From Bacteroidales bacterium (lineage in GTDB: Bacteria; Bacteroidota; Bacteroidia; Bacteroidales; UBA932), in assembly GCA_004552115.1 (NCBI GenBank), contig SFPH01000074.1, positions 1 to 17,050 on the forward strand: 17,050 nt of DNA, written 5' to 3'. The notes beneath the pieces are model-generated. The model searched no databases. It was not told the DNA's origin and saw only the letters and a program-made list of their open reading frames with translations. Below, one piece after another: positions 1-6,780 of this stretch. The number at the start of each line of letters is the position of its first letter. Within the stretch, counting starts at the first letter, position 1. Made by a program: the position numbers and the translations under genes.

Positions 1-71
1 ATTCTGTCTTTTGCCGTAACTGACGGCACGGAGCATAACGCCCCCAATATGATCAGGAGTAAATGTTTCAT
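1..71 (-). CDS. N-terminus of an exported protein (partial, runs off the left edge)
   Basis: Reading leftwards from the ATG at 71 gives 23 codons, starting MKHLLLIILGALCSVPSVTA and continuing KDR. This is a textbook Sec signal peptide: one Lys, a run of Leu/Ile/Gly, then a V-T-A cleavage motif before KDR. The rest lies outside the window, so the mature protein cannot be identified. It is on the same strand as the His-rich protein and the outer-membrane barrel upstream, and is separated from the His-rich gene by 97 bp that contain a hairpin. In Bacteroidota, a short His-rich anchored protein is often followed by a TonB-dependent receptor or another cell-envelope protein. That would suit this gene but is inference only. 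Confidence 0.6.
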   Translation of the reverse strand, partial: MKHLLLIILGALCSVPSVTAKDR

Positions 72-105
72 CTGAAAATCTTTGTCGTGAAAAACAATCG
101 GAATA

Positions 106-128
106 ATCTGCGCCGGACCGGCACAGAT
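106..128 (-). other. Hairpin in the leader of the left-edge gene
   Basis: An almost perfect inverted repeat has arms at 106-115 and 119-128 around a 3-nt loop. There is one non-Watson-Crick pair, which becomes a U-G wobble in the minus-strand transcript. It lies between the His-rich gene (stop at 169) and the exported protein starting at 71. A run of five T follows about 14 nt later on the transcribed strand, too far for a classical intrinsic terminator. It may be an attenuator-like or mRNA-processing hairpin. No riboswitch class is recognisable. Confidence 0.4.
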
Positions 129-168
129 GCCCGGAAGACGGATTGACGCTACCGGGAGAGATACGCTG

Positions 169-504
169 TCAGGCCACAGGAGGTGCCCGCAGTCCGAATT
201 GCTTGAAGAACTTTACAGATGGTACATCAATGTCCCCGAGTCCGCAAGGCTCCGGGAGATCGAATTCCAGGACGACTGGAAGATGCGGGGCCTCGCCCGC
301 TCCGCAGGCCTGGAAATGGGAGAGCAGCTGGATTGTCACATAACTGTCCCCGTCAGAGTGCTCCGCATCAGGATTCGGATGGGAGTGGACGATGGTTGCG
401 CCATCGACAATGTGGGTATGAGGAAACAGGCTTACTCCGCTGATGTAGAATATGAACAGCAGCGTAAGGAATGCCGGGATCAATATGTTCCTCAACTTGC
501 ACAT
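169..504 (-). CDS. Short His-rich membrane-anchored protein of unknown function
   Basis: This is a 111-residue protein. Residues 1-25 form one hydrophobic segment after a short basic start (MCKLRN), so it is either an uncleaved anchor or a signal peptide. A conserved-looking block follows, with HTH at 29-31 (SLFPHTHIVDG) and HSHP at 40-43 (ATIVHSHP), and further His at 49 and 63. The paired HxH motifs suggest metal binding, but no enzyme family is recognisable. I recall similar small SLF-HTHxVDG-HSHP proteins as Bacteroidota hypotheticals encoded near outer-membrane receptors. The ATG at 504 is 18 bp after the stop of the Omp85-like gene, so co-transcription is likely. The C-terminal half (Pro/Leu-rich) shows no motif. 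The gene is probably real because the hydrophobic N-terminus and His block form a coherent protein; the function is unknown. Confidence 0.62.
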   Translation of the reverse strand: MCKLRNILIPAFLTLLFIFYISGVSLFPHTHIVDGATIVHSHPNPDAEHSDGDSYVTIQLLSHFQACGAGEAPHLPVVLEFDLPEPCGLGDIDVPSVKFFKQFGLRAPPVA

Positions 505-522
505 CGGATGACAGCGGATTGA

Positions 523-2115
523 CTAGAAAAGATATCCGAGGTTGATGTAGAAGGCGCCTCCGCCGTCCTGCATATAGTACGGGCTGTCCTTTCTGTAGAA
601 CCGGCTGAACGGAAGTCCGTATTCGAATGCGACAATGAAATTGGTGTTCATTATGAAGCGGAGCCCGAGGCCGAATGTCGAATGAGGCATCTCCTTCAGG
701 CTGCGGACCTCGCCGTAGGAACCGCAATCGATTGTCTTGTAATACCTTTCCTGATACTTCGAAGGCACTTCAGCATAACGGCCCTCAATATAGGCCTTGT
801 AACCGGCGAAACTTCCGGCCTCGCCGCGGAACGACATATCCCGGCCCCTGGTCGCCATCGAGCCGTCTGTGAAGGCCGTCAGCGAGAAGGCCATATTCTG
901 CTTCCAGAGCTTGAAATCCACAAACTTGTAGCGGAACTCCGCCGTCCACAGCATCTGGTCAATGCCCACTACGCGTGTCCTGAGCACTCCCCTGGTTGTA
1001 CGGTAGCTTCCGAAACCGTCATCGTCGGTCTCATTGCCGACGGTAGTATTGAAAGGCAGGGCATAATAAGGGACGTCGGAGCCGAAAGAACCCTCGTAGC
1101 TGATGCGGTAGGCAAATGTCAGGACATCATTGGCAATCACCGGGACATAATGGCGGAAAGTCATCGCGTAGCGGTAATAGGAATGGCTGGAGCCCAGCCA
1201 CTTCGGTGCGAGAGTCACGTGGCCCTCGGCCCAGATGCCTCCGGTAGGAGCCCCCTCCTTGTCCCTGGTATCGTACATCAGCCCCAGACGGATACTGCTG
1301 TCGAACATATGAGGCTTGCCCTTGGCATTGTATATCTCATCTTTGTCGATGAGACCCCAGTCCTGATAGAGTTCGAAAAGAGTAGGCATATAAGGGCGGA
1401 CATCATTGACATCCCTCATCTCCGCCTCCTTCACATTGCCGAAGGTATCCGGTCCGGAAGGGAAGGTGTCATACCAGTTCTTGTTCCTGTTGATGCTCGC
1501 GCGGTCGATTTTGTCCTGATTGTACCAGCGGAAATGATAGCCGGCCTCCCAGTACAGGTTGTCCGTGATATGGCCTGTAAAATCGGTCTTCGCATAGAGG
1601 ATCGACTTGTTGAAACGGTAGTACGGATTGTAGCGGTACAGTGCCGCATCAGGTTCCGCCCCTCCCTTTATGGCCTTCCTGTCATTGGAGACATCCATCC
1701 TTTCGTAATCATAACAGGACTGGAAGCCGTTGAATCCGTAGAAGTCGAAAGCCTTGTCTATGTTGTACGAGGCGGCGGTGGACCAGCGCACCCCCGGAAT
1801 CAGATTCTTGTTGTCATGCTGAATCTGGAAGAGCATCGAACCCTTCGTGAAATATGAGGCCTCGAAATACCAGCGGTTGAAATAGTTCGGATAGGTCGAG
1901 CCGTCCCCGTACTGGTACAGGTTCAGGATTGCTCCGAGCTGGAAGCCCTTGTCGGCATCATAGGCCACTGCCGGGAGAGGGCCGAAATTCATTCCGGTCT
2001 TGACTATCTCTCCCTGGTACACGACTTCCTTCTTCTTCTCCCTGGCCCCTGCTGCGGATGCCAGCAATACGAATCCGGCAAGTGCGAGGACAATCCTTCC
2101 GGCGCTCCTTGTCAT
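523..2115 (-). CDS. Omp85/BamA-TamA-like outer-membrane beta-barrel protein
   Basis: This 530-residue protein begins with a signal peptide (MTRSAGRIVLALAGFVLLASAAGA) followed by a basic REKKK stretch. The rest is rich in aromatic residues and alternating beta-strand patterns typical of an outer-membrane barrel. Family-like features are a DTRD motif followed by P-T-G-G near the middle, GLGLRFIMNTNFIVAFEYG near the end, and a terminal Phe (INLGYLF), the BAM recognition signature. It has no POTRA repeats, so it resembles the short BamA/TamA-family 'surface antigen' barrels of Bacteroidota rather than true BamA (about 800 residues). I chose the ATG at 2115 because it places the signal peptide at the N-terminus; an in-frame GTG at 2127 would add four residues. 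The gene lies 29 bp after ffh on the same strand. Its role is probably translocation or insertion across the outer membrane, with unknown substrate. Confidence 0.8.
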   Translation of the reverse strand: MTRSAGRIVLALAGFVLLASAAGAREKKKEVVYQGEIVKTGMNFGPLPAVAYDADKGFQLGAILNLYQYGDGSTYPNYFNRWYFEASYFTKGSMLFQIQHDNKNLIPGVRWSTAASYNIDKAFDFYGFNGFQSCYDYERMDVSNDRKAIKGGAEPDAALYRYNPYYRFNKSILYAKTDFTGHITDNLYWEAGYHFRWYNQDKIDRASINRNKNWYDTFPSGPDTFGNVKEAEMRDVNDVRPYMPTLFELYQDWGLIDKDEIYNAKGKPHMFDSSIRLGLMYDTRDKEGAPTGGIWAEGHVTLAPKWLGSSHSYYRYAMTFRHYVPVIANDVLTFAYRISYEGSFGSDVPYYALPFNTTVGNETDDDGFGSYRTTRGVLRTRVVGIDQMLWTAEFRYKFVDFKLWKQNMAFSLTAFTDGSMATRGRDMSFRGEAGSFAGYKAYIEGRYAEVPSKYQERYYKTIDCGSYGEVRSLKEMPHSTFGLGLRFIMNTNFIVAFEYGLPFSRFYRKDSPYYMQDGGGAFYINLGYLF

Positions 2116-2144
2116 ATCAAAGCCCACATCTCAAAAATGATGAA

Positions 2145-3366
2145 CTATCTCCTCCTGAGTTTGGCAGCCAGAGAGCCGTCCACGGCTCCCTTCATAAGTT
2201 TTCTGGTGCCCTCGAACTGCTTCAGGAGACGGTTGACCTCCTGAATTGAGGTTCCGCTTCCGTCAGCGATGCGCTTGCGGCGGCTTCCGTTGATGCACTC
2301 CGGATGCTCACGCTCGTACGGGGTCATTGACATGATGATGGCCTCCACGCTCTTGAAGGCATTGTTGTCCACCTCAACATCCTTGAGAGCCTTGCCCATT
2401 GAGTTTCTTCTTCAGTTCACGGGCCTGCTTCTCGTCGAACTGCTCCTGAGCCTTCTCCACGAGGGTGACCACGTCGCCCATTCCGAGGATACGGTCTGCG
2501 ATACGGGCAGGATGGAATACATCCAGAGCGTCGATCTTCTCGCCGGAAGAAATGAATTTGATCGGCTTGCCTACCACAGCCTTGATGGAGAGAGCAGCAC
2601 CGCCACGGGTGTCACCGTCCATCTTGGTGAGCACAACTCCGTCGAAATCAAGCACATCATTGAATGCGCCCGCTGTCTCCACGGCATCCTGACCGGTCAT
2701 CGCATCCACCACGAAGAGAATCTCGGTAGGATTCACAGCCTTCTTGATGGCGGCAATCTCGTCCATCATCTCCTGGTCCACGGCCAGACGTCCCGCCGTA
2801 TCGACAATGACCACTGAAATGCCCTCCGCCTTGGCCTTGGCCACTGCATTGAGTGCGATTTTCACCGGATCCTTCACGCCGTCCTCGGAATAGACCTGGA
2901 CACCGGCCTGCTCACCCATCACCTTCAACTGCTCGATGGCGGCAGGACGATATACGTCGCAGGCTGCGAGAAGGACCTTCATGCCCTTCTTCGAGCGGCA
3001 GAGGTTGGCCAGCTTGGCGGAGAACGTGGTCTTGCCGGATCCCTGGAGACCTGCAATGAGAACCACTCCCGGATTGCCCTTCACATTGATGTCGGAGGCA
3101 CCGCTTCCCATGAATTCGGCGAGTTCGTCGTGGACGATCTTCACCATCATCTGCTGAGGCTTGACGGCGGTCAGGACATTCTGTCCCATTGCCTTGTCCT
3201 TCACCCTGTTGCAGAAATCCTTGGCCACCTTGTAGCTGACATCGGCGTCAAGCAGGGCCTTGCGTATATCCTTTACGGTCTCGGCGACATTGATTTCGGT
3301 AATCTTTCCTTCTCCCTTGAGAATCTTGAACGATCTCTCAAGCCTTTCCGACAGATTTTCAAACAT
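2145..3366 (-). pseudogene. ffh: Signal recognition particle GTPase Ffh, interrupted by a deletion/frameshift
   Basis: Ffh binds 4.5S RNA and targets nascent membrane proteins to FtsY. From the ATG at 3366 the N and G domains are complete: GLQGSGKT (P-loop, residues 106-113), DTAGR (189-193) and TKMDGD (247-252). After ELKKKL the frame shifts and stops early, near 2342. The M domain continues in another frame from 2399 to the TAG at 2145, with MGKALKDVEV, the RNA-binding stretch GSRRKRIADGSGT and EVNRLLKQFEGTRKLMKG. Bacteroidota Ffh normally has about 32 residues between these parts (NQFDFNDF...QIKKMG...MIPG). They are absent, which corresponds to about 95 nt lost at about position 2400. The missing piece forms the first part of the M-domain signal-binding groove. 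Because Ffh is essential, a sequence or assembly error is more likely than a true pseudogene. The gene lies 50 bp after lysA. Confidence 0.9.
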
Positions 3367-3416
3367 ATTGCAACTATTTTATCATTATCAAACATTTGCC
3401 TTGAATGCCCCTGCGG

Positions 3417-4513
3417 CTACTTCAGGTCATCCGAAAACACCGCCGGCGCGATGTCCCTGAGATTGTAGCGGCTGCTCATCACGCTTCCATAGGCTCCCGC
3501 GCTGCGGATTGCCATGATGTCACCCCTGCGGCGTCCTCCCGTCCTTCGGACAATGCCGAAAGATTCTCGATCTTGTGATAGGCGCCGTACAGGGCAGGCC
3601 TTATAAGATCATTCATTCCGGCATCCATGATGAGGAAGGCCTTTGTCTCCCCGTTCTTCACGAACAGGACCCTGGTGATGAGGGATCCGCACTGAGCCAC
3701 CAGAGAACGTCCCGGCTCCACGCTGACCCTCTGGTCAGGCCTTCTTCGCAACTTTGCCGAGACAGTGCCCAGCCAGGTTTCGAAATCAGGTATCGGGAAC
3801 TCGTCCGGTTCGTCATAATTCACGCCAAGTCCGCCACCAAGGTCAATGCTCCTGACCTCCAGGCCCTTCGACTCAAAATAACCGACAATCTCCGCAGCGC
3901 GCTCACACTCAAGTGAATAGACTTCCTCGACATCAGTAATCTGGGAGCCGATATGGAAATGCAGACCGGCGAAGTCCAATGCCTTCGCATTCTTCAGAAG
4001 ATCAATAACGGCGTCGAACTCGTGACGGGAAATGCCGAACTTGTTCTCATACAGGCCAGTAGTTACATATCTGTGCGTATGTGCGTCGATGTTGGGATTG
4101 ATTCTGACGGACACCCTGGCCCTGACGCCCTTCCCGGCAGCGAGAGCATCTATCACCTGCATCTCCATTATGGACTCGCAGTTGAAAGCCTCGATTCCGA
4201 GGTCCAGGGCAGTATTTATTTCCTTGTCAGTCTTGCCCACTCCGGCATACACGATAGTGTCCGGACTGAATCCGTTCTCGGCGGCGAACACCACCTCGTT
4301 GCCGCTCACGCAGTCTGCGCCGAAGCCTTTTGAACTGATATACTGCACAATACGAGGCTCCACATTGGCCTTGACGGCATAATGCAGACCTATCCCATAT
4401 TTGCGGGAAAGCTCGGCGGCCTTGTCCACCGTGGCCCGCAGCAAGTCCATATCGTAATACCAGAACGGCGTATCTGTATTTCTTATCTTTCCGAAATCGG
4501 TCAATCCTCTCAT
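3417..4513 (-). pseudogene. lysA: Diaminopimelate decarboxylase LysA, interrupted by a deletion/frameshift
   Basis: LysA is the PLP enzyme that converts meso-diaminopimelate to lysine plus CO2, the last step of lysine synthesis. Visible motifs from the ATG at 4513 are HYAVKAN with the Schiff-base lysine near residue 48, GLHFHIGSQ, the phosphate-binding GGGLG, VEPGRSLVA, and MNDLIRPALYGAYHKIENLS. The frame then drifts at about 3530-3541 and would stop at 3479. The true C-terminus continues in another frame: RRGDIMAIRSAGAYGSVMSS, then RYNLRDIAPAVFSDDLK, with a TAG at 3417-3419. Between the two, LysA normally carries the YD-VGP-CESSD-FGK segment with the catalytic Cys. About 25 codons of this are missing and the frame is lost. 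A longer reading from TTG at 4570 is rejected because the protein family starts at MRGL and a promoter-like box overlaps 4568-4575. It is divergent from the deoxyhypusine-synthase-like gene. Confidence 0.9.
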
Positions 4514-4567
4514 AAATCTTCGTGGCTCATTTCCGCAAGCCGCGGGTTCCAAAATACTTAAAGCCTG

Positions 4568-4575
4568 CAAATTTA
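4568..4575 (-). promoter_or_regulatory. Putative -7 box of the lysA promoter
   Basis: On the minus strand this reads TAAATTTG, matching the Bacteroidota -7 consensus TAnnTTTG. It lies 55 bp upstream of the lysA ATG at 4513. The -33 element is poor. It sits in the 212-bp divergent region 4514-4725 shared with the deoxyhypusine-synthase-like gene. Confidence 0.4.
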
Positions 4576-4595
4576 ATCATTTTCTTTCCGAAATC

Positions 4596-4704
4596 GAATA
4601 GTCTTTGCCCACTTTGCGGAAAATCAATGATGTGCGTCATTCCTTCCAAAAAACTTCAGCATCTTCTTTCATAAATTGAAAAGACTTTGCTAACTTTGCG
4701 GAAC
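4596..4704 (+). repeat. Imperfect direct repeat in the divergent promoter region
   Basis: Two 26-bp units at 4596-4621 and 4678-4703 match at 22 of 26 positions, offset by 82 bp. Both contain CTTTGC, then two variable bases, then ACTTTGCGGAA. Only the second has TA at the position needed for a TAnnTTTG -7 box. The first may be a decayed duplicate promoter or a second regulator-binding site. Confidence 0.5.
4691..4698 (+). promoter_or_regulatory. Putative -7 box for the deoxyhypusine-synthase-like gene
   Basis: TAACTTTG matches the Bacteroidota TAnnTTTG element and lies 27 bp before the ATG at 4726. A TTTC about 20 bp upstream (4667-4670) could act as a weak -33 TTTG element. Confidence 0.5.
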
Positions 4705-4725
4705 TTATGTAAAATTGAATTGAAA

Positions 4726-5700
4726 ATGGAAAAAGGACCTATTTCAAATTTCATTACCCATCATTACCGCCACTTCAACTCGGCGGCCCTCGTTGATGCC
4801 GCCAAGGCTTATGACGAGCACATGAAGAAGGGCGGCAAGATGATGCTTGCCATGGCAGGAGCCATGTCAACTGCCGAAATCGGACTTTCACTCGCAGAGA
4901 TGATACGCCAGGACAAGATTCAGATCGTATCCTGCTCCGCCAACAACCTCGAGGAGGATATCATGAACCTTGTGGCGCACAACCACTACTACAGGGTTCC
5001 GTACTACAGGGATCTCACTCCGGCTCAGGAGAAGGAACTTCTCGACAACCATATGAACCGCGTTACGGATACCTGCATCCCTGAAGAGGAGGCATTCCGC
5101 CGTCTCGAGCATCACCTCGTGGAGGTATGGAACGAGATGAAGGCCAATGGTGAGAGGCTCTTCCCTTGGGAGGTGATCTACAAGCTCATCCGAAGCGGCG
5201 TTCTCGAGCAGTACTATGAGATCGACCCTAAGGACAGCTGGGTTCTTGCAGCCTGCGAGAAGAACATCCCTATTGTAGTTCCTGCATGGGAGGATTGCAC
5301 CACCGCAAACATCTTCACCGCCCACTGCATCCGCGGAGAGTTCGAGACCTCGATGATAAAGAACGGTATCGAGACAATGATCTTCCTCACCGAGTGGTAT
5401 CGCGAGAACTGCGGCGGCCAGGGAGTTGGCTTCTTCCAGATCGGCGGAGGTACTGCAGGTGACTTCCCTATATGCGTAGTGCCTATGATGGCTCAGGACC
5501 TCGAGTGGCCTGACGTTCCGCTCTGGGCATATTTCTGCCAGATTTCAGACTGCACCACCTCATACGGTTCATATTCAGGAGCAGTTCCGAACGAGAAGAT
5601 CACCTGGGGCAAGCTCGATGTCGACACTCCTCGGTTCATTGTCGAGTCAGATGCGACAATCGTTGCTCCGCTCATCTTCTCTTACGTTCTCGGATGGTAG
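4726..5700 (+). CDS. Deoxyhypusine synthase-family protein
   Basis: This is a 324-residue protein of the NAD-dependent deoxyhypusine/homospermidine synthase superfamily. In eukaryotes and archaea, deoxyhypusine synthase transfers the aminobutyl group of spermidine to a lysine of eIF5A. Bacteria lack eIF5A, so the bacterial members must do something else, with polyamine chemistry the natural guess. Visible family features are GAMSTAEIG near the N-terminus, SANNLEEDIMNLVAH, FFQIGGGTAGDFPICVVPM, TTSYGSYSGAVPNEKITWGK and SDATIVAPLIF. The Lys in the WGK motif matches the catalytic lysine of human DHS (SWGKI), so the active site looks intact. I chose the ATG at 4726 (MEKGPISNF) because the first 13 residues of the longer frame do not fit the family. 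The gene is monocistronic: promoter-like box upstream, strong terminator 24 bp downstream. The substrate cannot be told from sequence. Confidence 0.88.
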   Translation: MEKGPISNFITHHYRHFNSAALVDAAKAYDEHMKKGGKMMLAMAGAMSTAEIGLSLAEMIRQDKIQIVSCSANNLEEDIMNLVAHNHYYRVPYYRDLTPAQEKELLDNHMNRVTDTCIPEEEAFRRLEHHLVEVWNEMKANGERLFPWEVIYKLIRSGVLEQYYEIDPKDSWVLAACEKNIPIVVPAWEDCTTANIFTAHCIRGEFETSMIKNGIETMIFLTEWYRENCGGQGVGFFQIGGGTAGDFPICVVPMMAQDLEWPDVPLWAYFCQISDCTTSYGSYSGAVPNEKITWGKLDVDTPRFIVESDATIVAPLIFSYVLGW

Positions 5701-5723
5701 ATCATCAGCTACGGACATATCAG

Positions 5724-5757
5724 AGGAGGGCGGCAGACAAGTCGCCCTCCTTTTTTT
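5724..5757 (+). terminator. Rho-independent terminator after the deoxyhypusine-synthase-like gene
   Basis: A perfect 9-bp stem (AGGAGGGCG at 5724-5732 with CGCCCTCCT at 5743-5751) encloses a 10-nt loop, and the T run spans 5751-5757. Confidence 0.92.
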
Positions 5758-5829
5758 GGATAACCATGAAAGGCCGGACTGTACCGCCGGCAGCGAACAT
5801 AGACTTGAAACATAACCAACCTGTTTGAA

Positions 5830-6327
5830 ATGATTAACTATTCAGTCCGCAAACGCATCAGCAGGGCCTTGAGCAGGGCAGGAATCCCGGAGCCACTTAA
5901 ATTCTTCCTGTTCGGGGTTTCCAGAAGACGAAGACATTCACAGCGGGAAAACCTGCAATGCAAGGATTCTTTAACAGCCGTGAACAATACGGATGAATCC
6001 GACATTGCCATCGCCATAGACAGATGGGCCAGCATAAATTCCAATATAATCCGCGGATTTTCAATGCGTTCCATAGCCACAGGCCTTGGGCTTGACATCT
6101 CTGAAGTCAAAGACTATTTCAACAACGTAAGCGTGGAAGGATTCACGAAATGGAGGAACCGGATAAGGGTGAGGCTTGCATCAGACCTTATCCTGCAGGA
6201 TCCTGATTCGTCATTGGAAAGCATCGGAAGAAAAGTCGGATTCACAGACAAGTCCAACTTCTACAAGCAGTTCCGCCTATATACAGGAAAGACCCCCGGC
6301 GAATGGAGAATCGCCAAGGGTCAATAG
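5830..6327 (+). CDS. AraC-family transcriptional regulator (short, DNA-binding domain only)
   Basis: This 165-residue protein has its C-terminal 100 residues as an AraC/XylS DNA-binding domain. The first helix-turn-helix is around residues 79-100 (MRSIATGLGLDISEVKDYF). The second is around 127-148 (SSLESIGRKVGFTDKSNFYKQF), followed by the typical end GKTPGEWR. The N-terminal 60 residues are very basic at first (RKRISRALSRAG, then SRRRRH) and show no ligand-binding cupin, receiver or membrane segment, so the sensing mode is not visible. The ATG at 5830 is the first in the frame. The upstream gene ends in a terminator, so this gene probably has its own promoter, but I see no clear -7 box. It converges on the lipoprotein gene with 14 bp between stops. 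Its target is unknown. Confidence 0.75.
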   Translation: MINYSVRKRISRALSRAGIPEPLKFFLFGVSRRRRHSQRENLQCKDSLTAVNNTDESDIAIAIDRWASINSNIIRGFSMRSIATGLGLDISEVKDYFNNVSVEGFTKWRNRIRVRLASDLILQDPDSSLESIGRKVGFTDKSNFYKQFRLYTGKTPGEWRIAKGQ

Positions 6328-6341
6328 TTCCGTGCAATCAT

Positions 6342-6779
6342 TCATTTCCGCGCCAGTACTATGGGCAGTTTCTCGACCGTGTAGGTCGAGGACTCTTTGT
6401 CGTACCCTGCGCTGTCTCTGAGCAGCATTACCTCCACCTTATATTCCTCGTAAAGAATCCCGAGATGGGCGCCGCCGGGAACAGTGATGAAGCATCTGTC
6501 AGCCGCATCCCCGTAAAGCATCTCCAGCTCGTATCTTCCTGCATCATCCGTCCTTGAGGACACCATGGAATGAGCCGAAGAAGCGCCGGGGCTGAACAGC
6601 TCCATCCTCACGTCAATTGCGGAAAGCGGAGTCCCGGCCGTCCCGTCTATCACGATGCCCGAGACCTTGACCGTGCAGGGAAGATCAGCTTCCCCCAGAA
6701 GAGTCTCCATCTTCGCACAACCGGCTGAGAGAACGGCGCAGATGACCGCACCTATGTATCTTAGAATCCCCGCAGACAT
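6342..6779 (-). CDS. Small lipoprotein with a carboxypeptidase-regulatory-like domain
   Basis: This is a 145-residue protein. The N-terminus is hydrophobic and ends in LSAGC at residues 17-21, a signal peptidase II lipobox, so it should be an envelope lipoprotein acylated at Cys21. The remainder resembles a single beta-sandwich of the carboxypeptidase-regulatory (CarboxypepD_reg) type: VSGIVIDGTAGTPLSAIDVR, then SSRTDDAGRYELEM, a pattern common in Bacteroidota surface proteins. It resembles lipoproteins that occur beside radical-SAM enzymes in this phylum, but no such enzyme is in view. The ATG at 6779 is one base after the stop of the DUF4301 gene, so the two are almost certainly co-transcribed and may be translationally coupled. 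Specific function unknown. Confidence 0.65.
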   Translation of the reverse strand: MSAGILRYIGAVICAVLSAGCAKMETLLGEADLPCTVKVSGIVIDGTAGTPLSAIDVRMELFSPGASSAHSMVSSRTDDAGRYELEMLYGDAADRCFITVPGGAHLGILYEEYKVEVMLLRDSAGYDKESSTYTVEKLPIVLARK

Positions 6780-6780
6780 A

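Noticed and set aside
682..1857. Long open frame (391 codons) antisense to the Omp85-like gene
   Set aside because: It is a shadow of the well-supported barrel gene: no recognisable motif, no signal peptide, and it overlaps the real gene entirely.
2374..2430. Programmed ribosomal frameshifting in ffh
   Set aside because: About 32 conserved residues are missing as well as the frame, so a slip could not restore the protein; no slippery site or downstream structure is obvious.
4514..4570. Upstream TTG start for lysA
   Set aside because: The extra 19 residues do not match LysA, and the region carries a promoter-like box.
6372..6390. Perfect 7-bp inverted repeat between converging AraC and lipoprotein genes
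   Set aside because: It lies inside the lipoprotein coding sequence and lacks a T run on either side, so it is not supported as a terminator.
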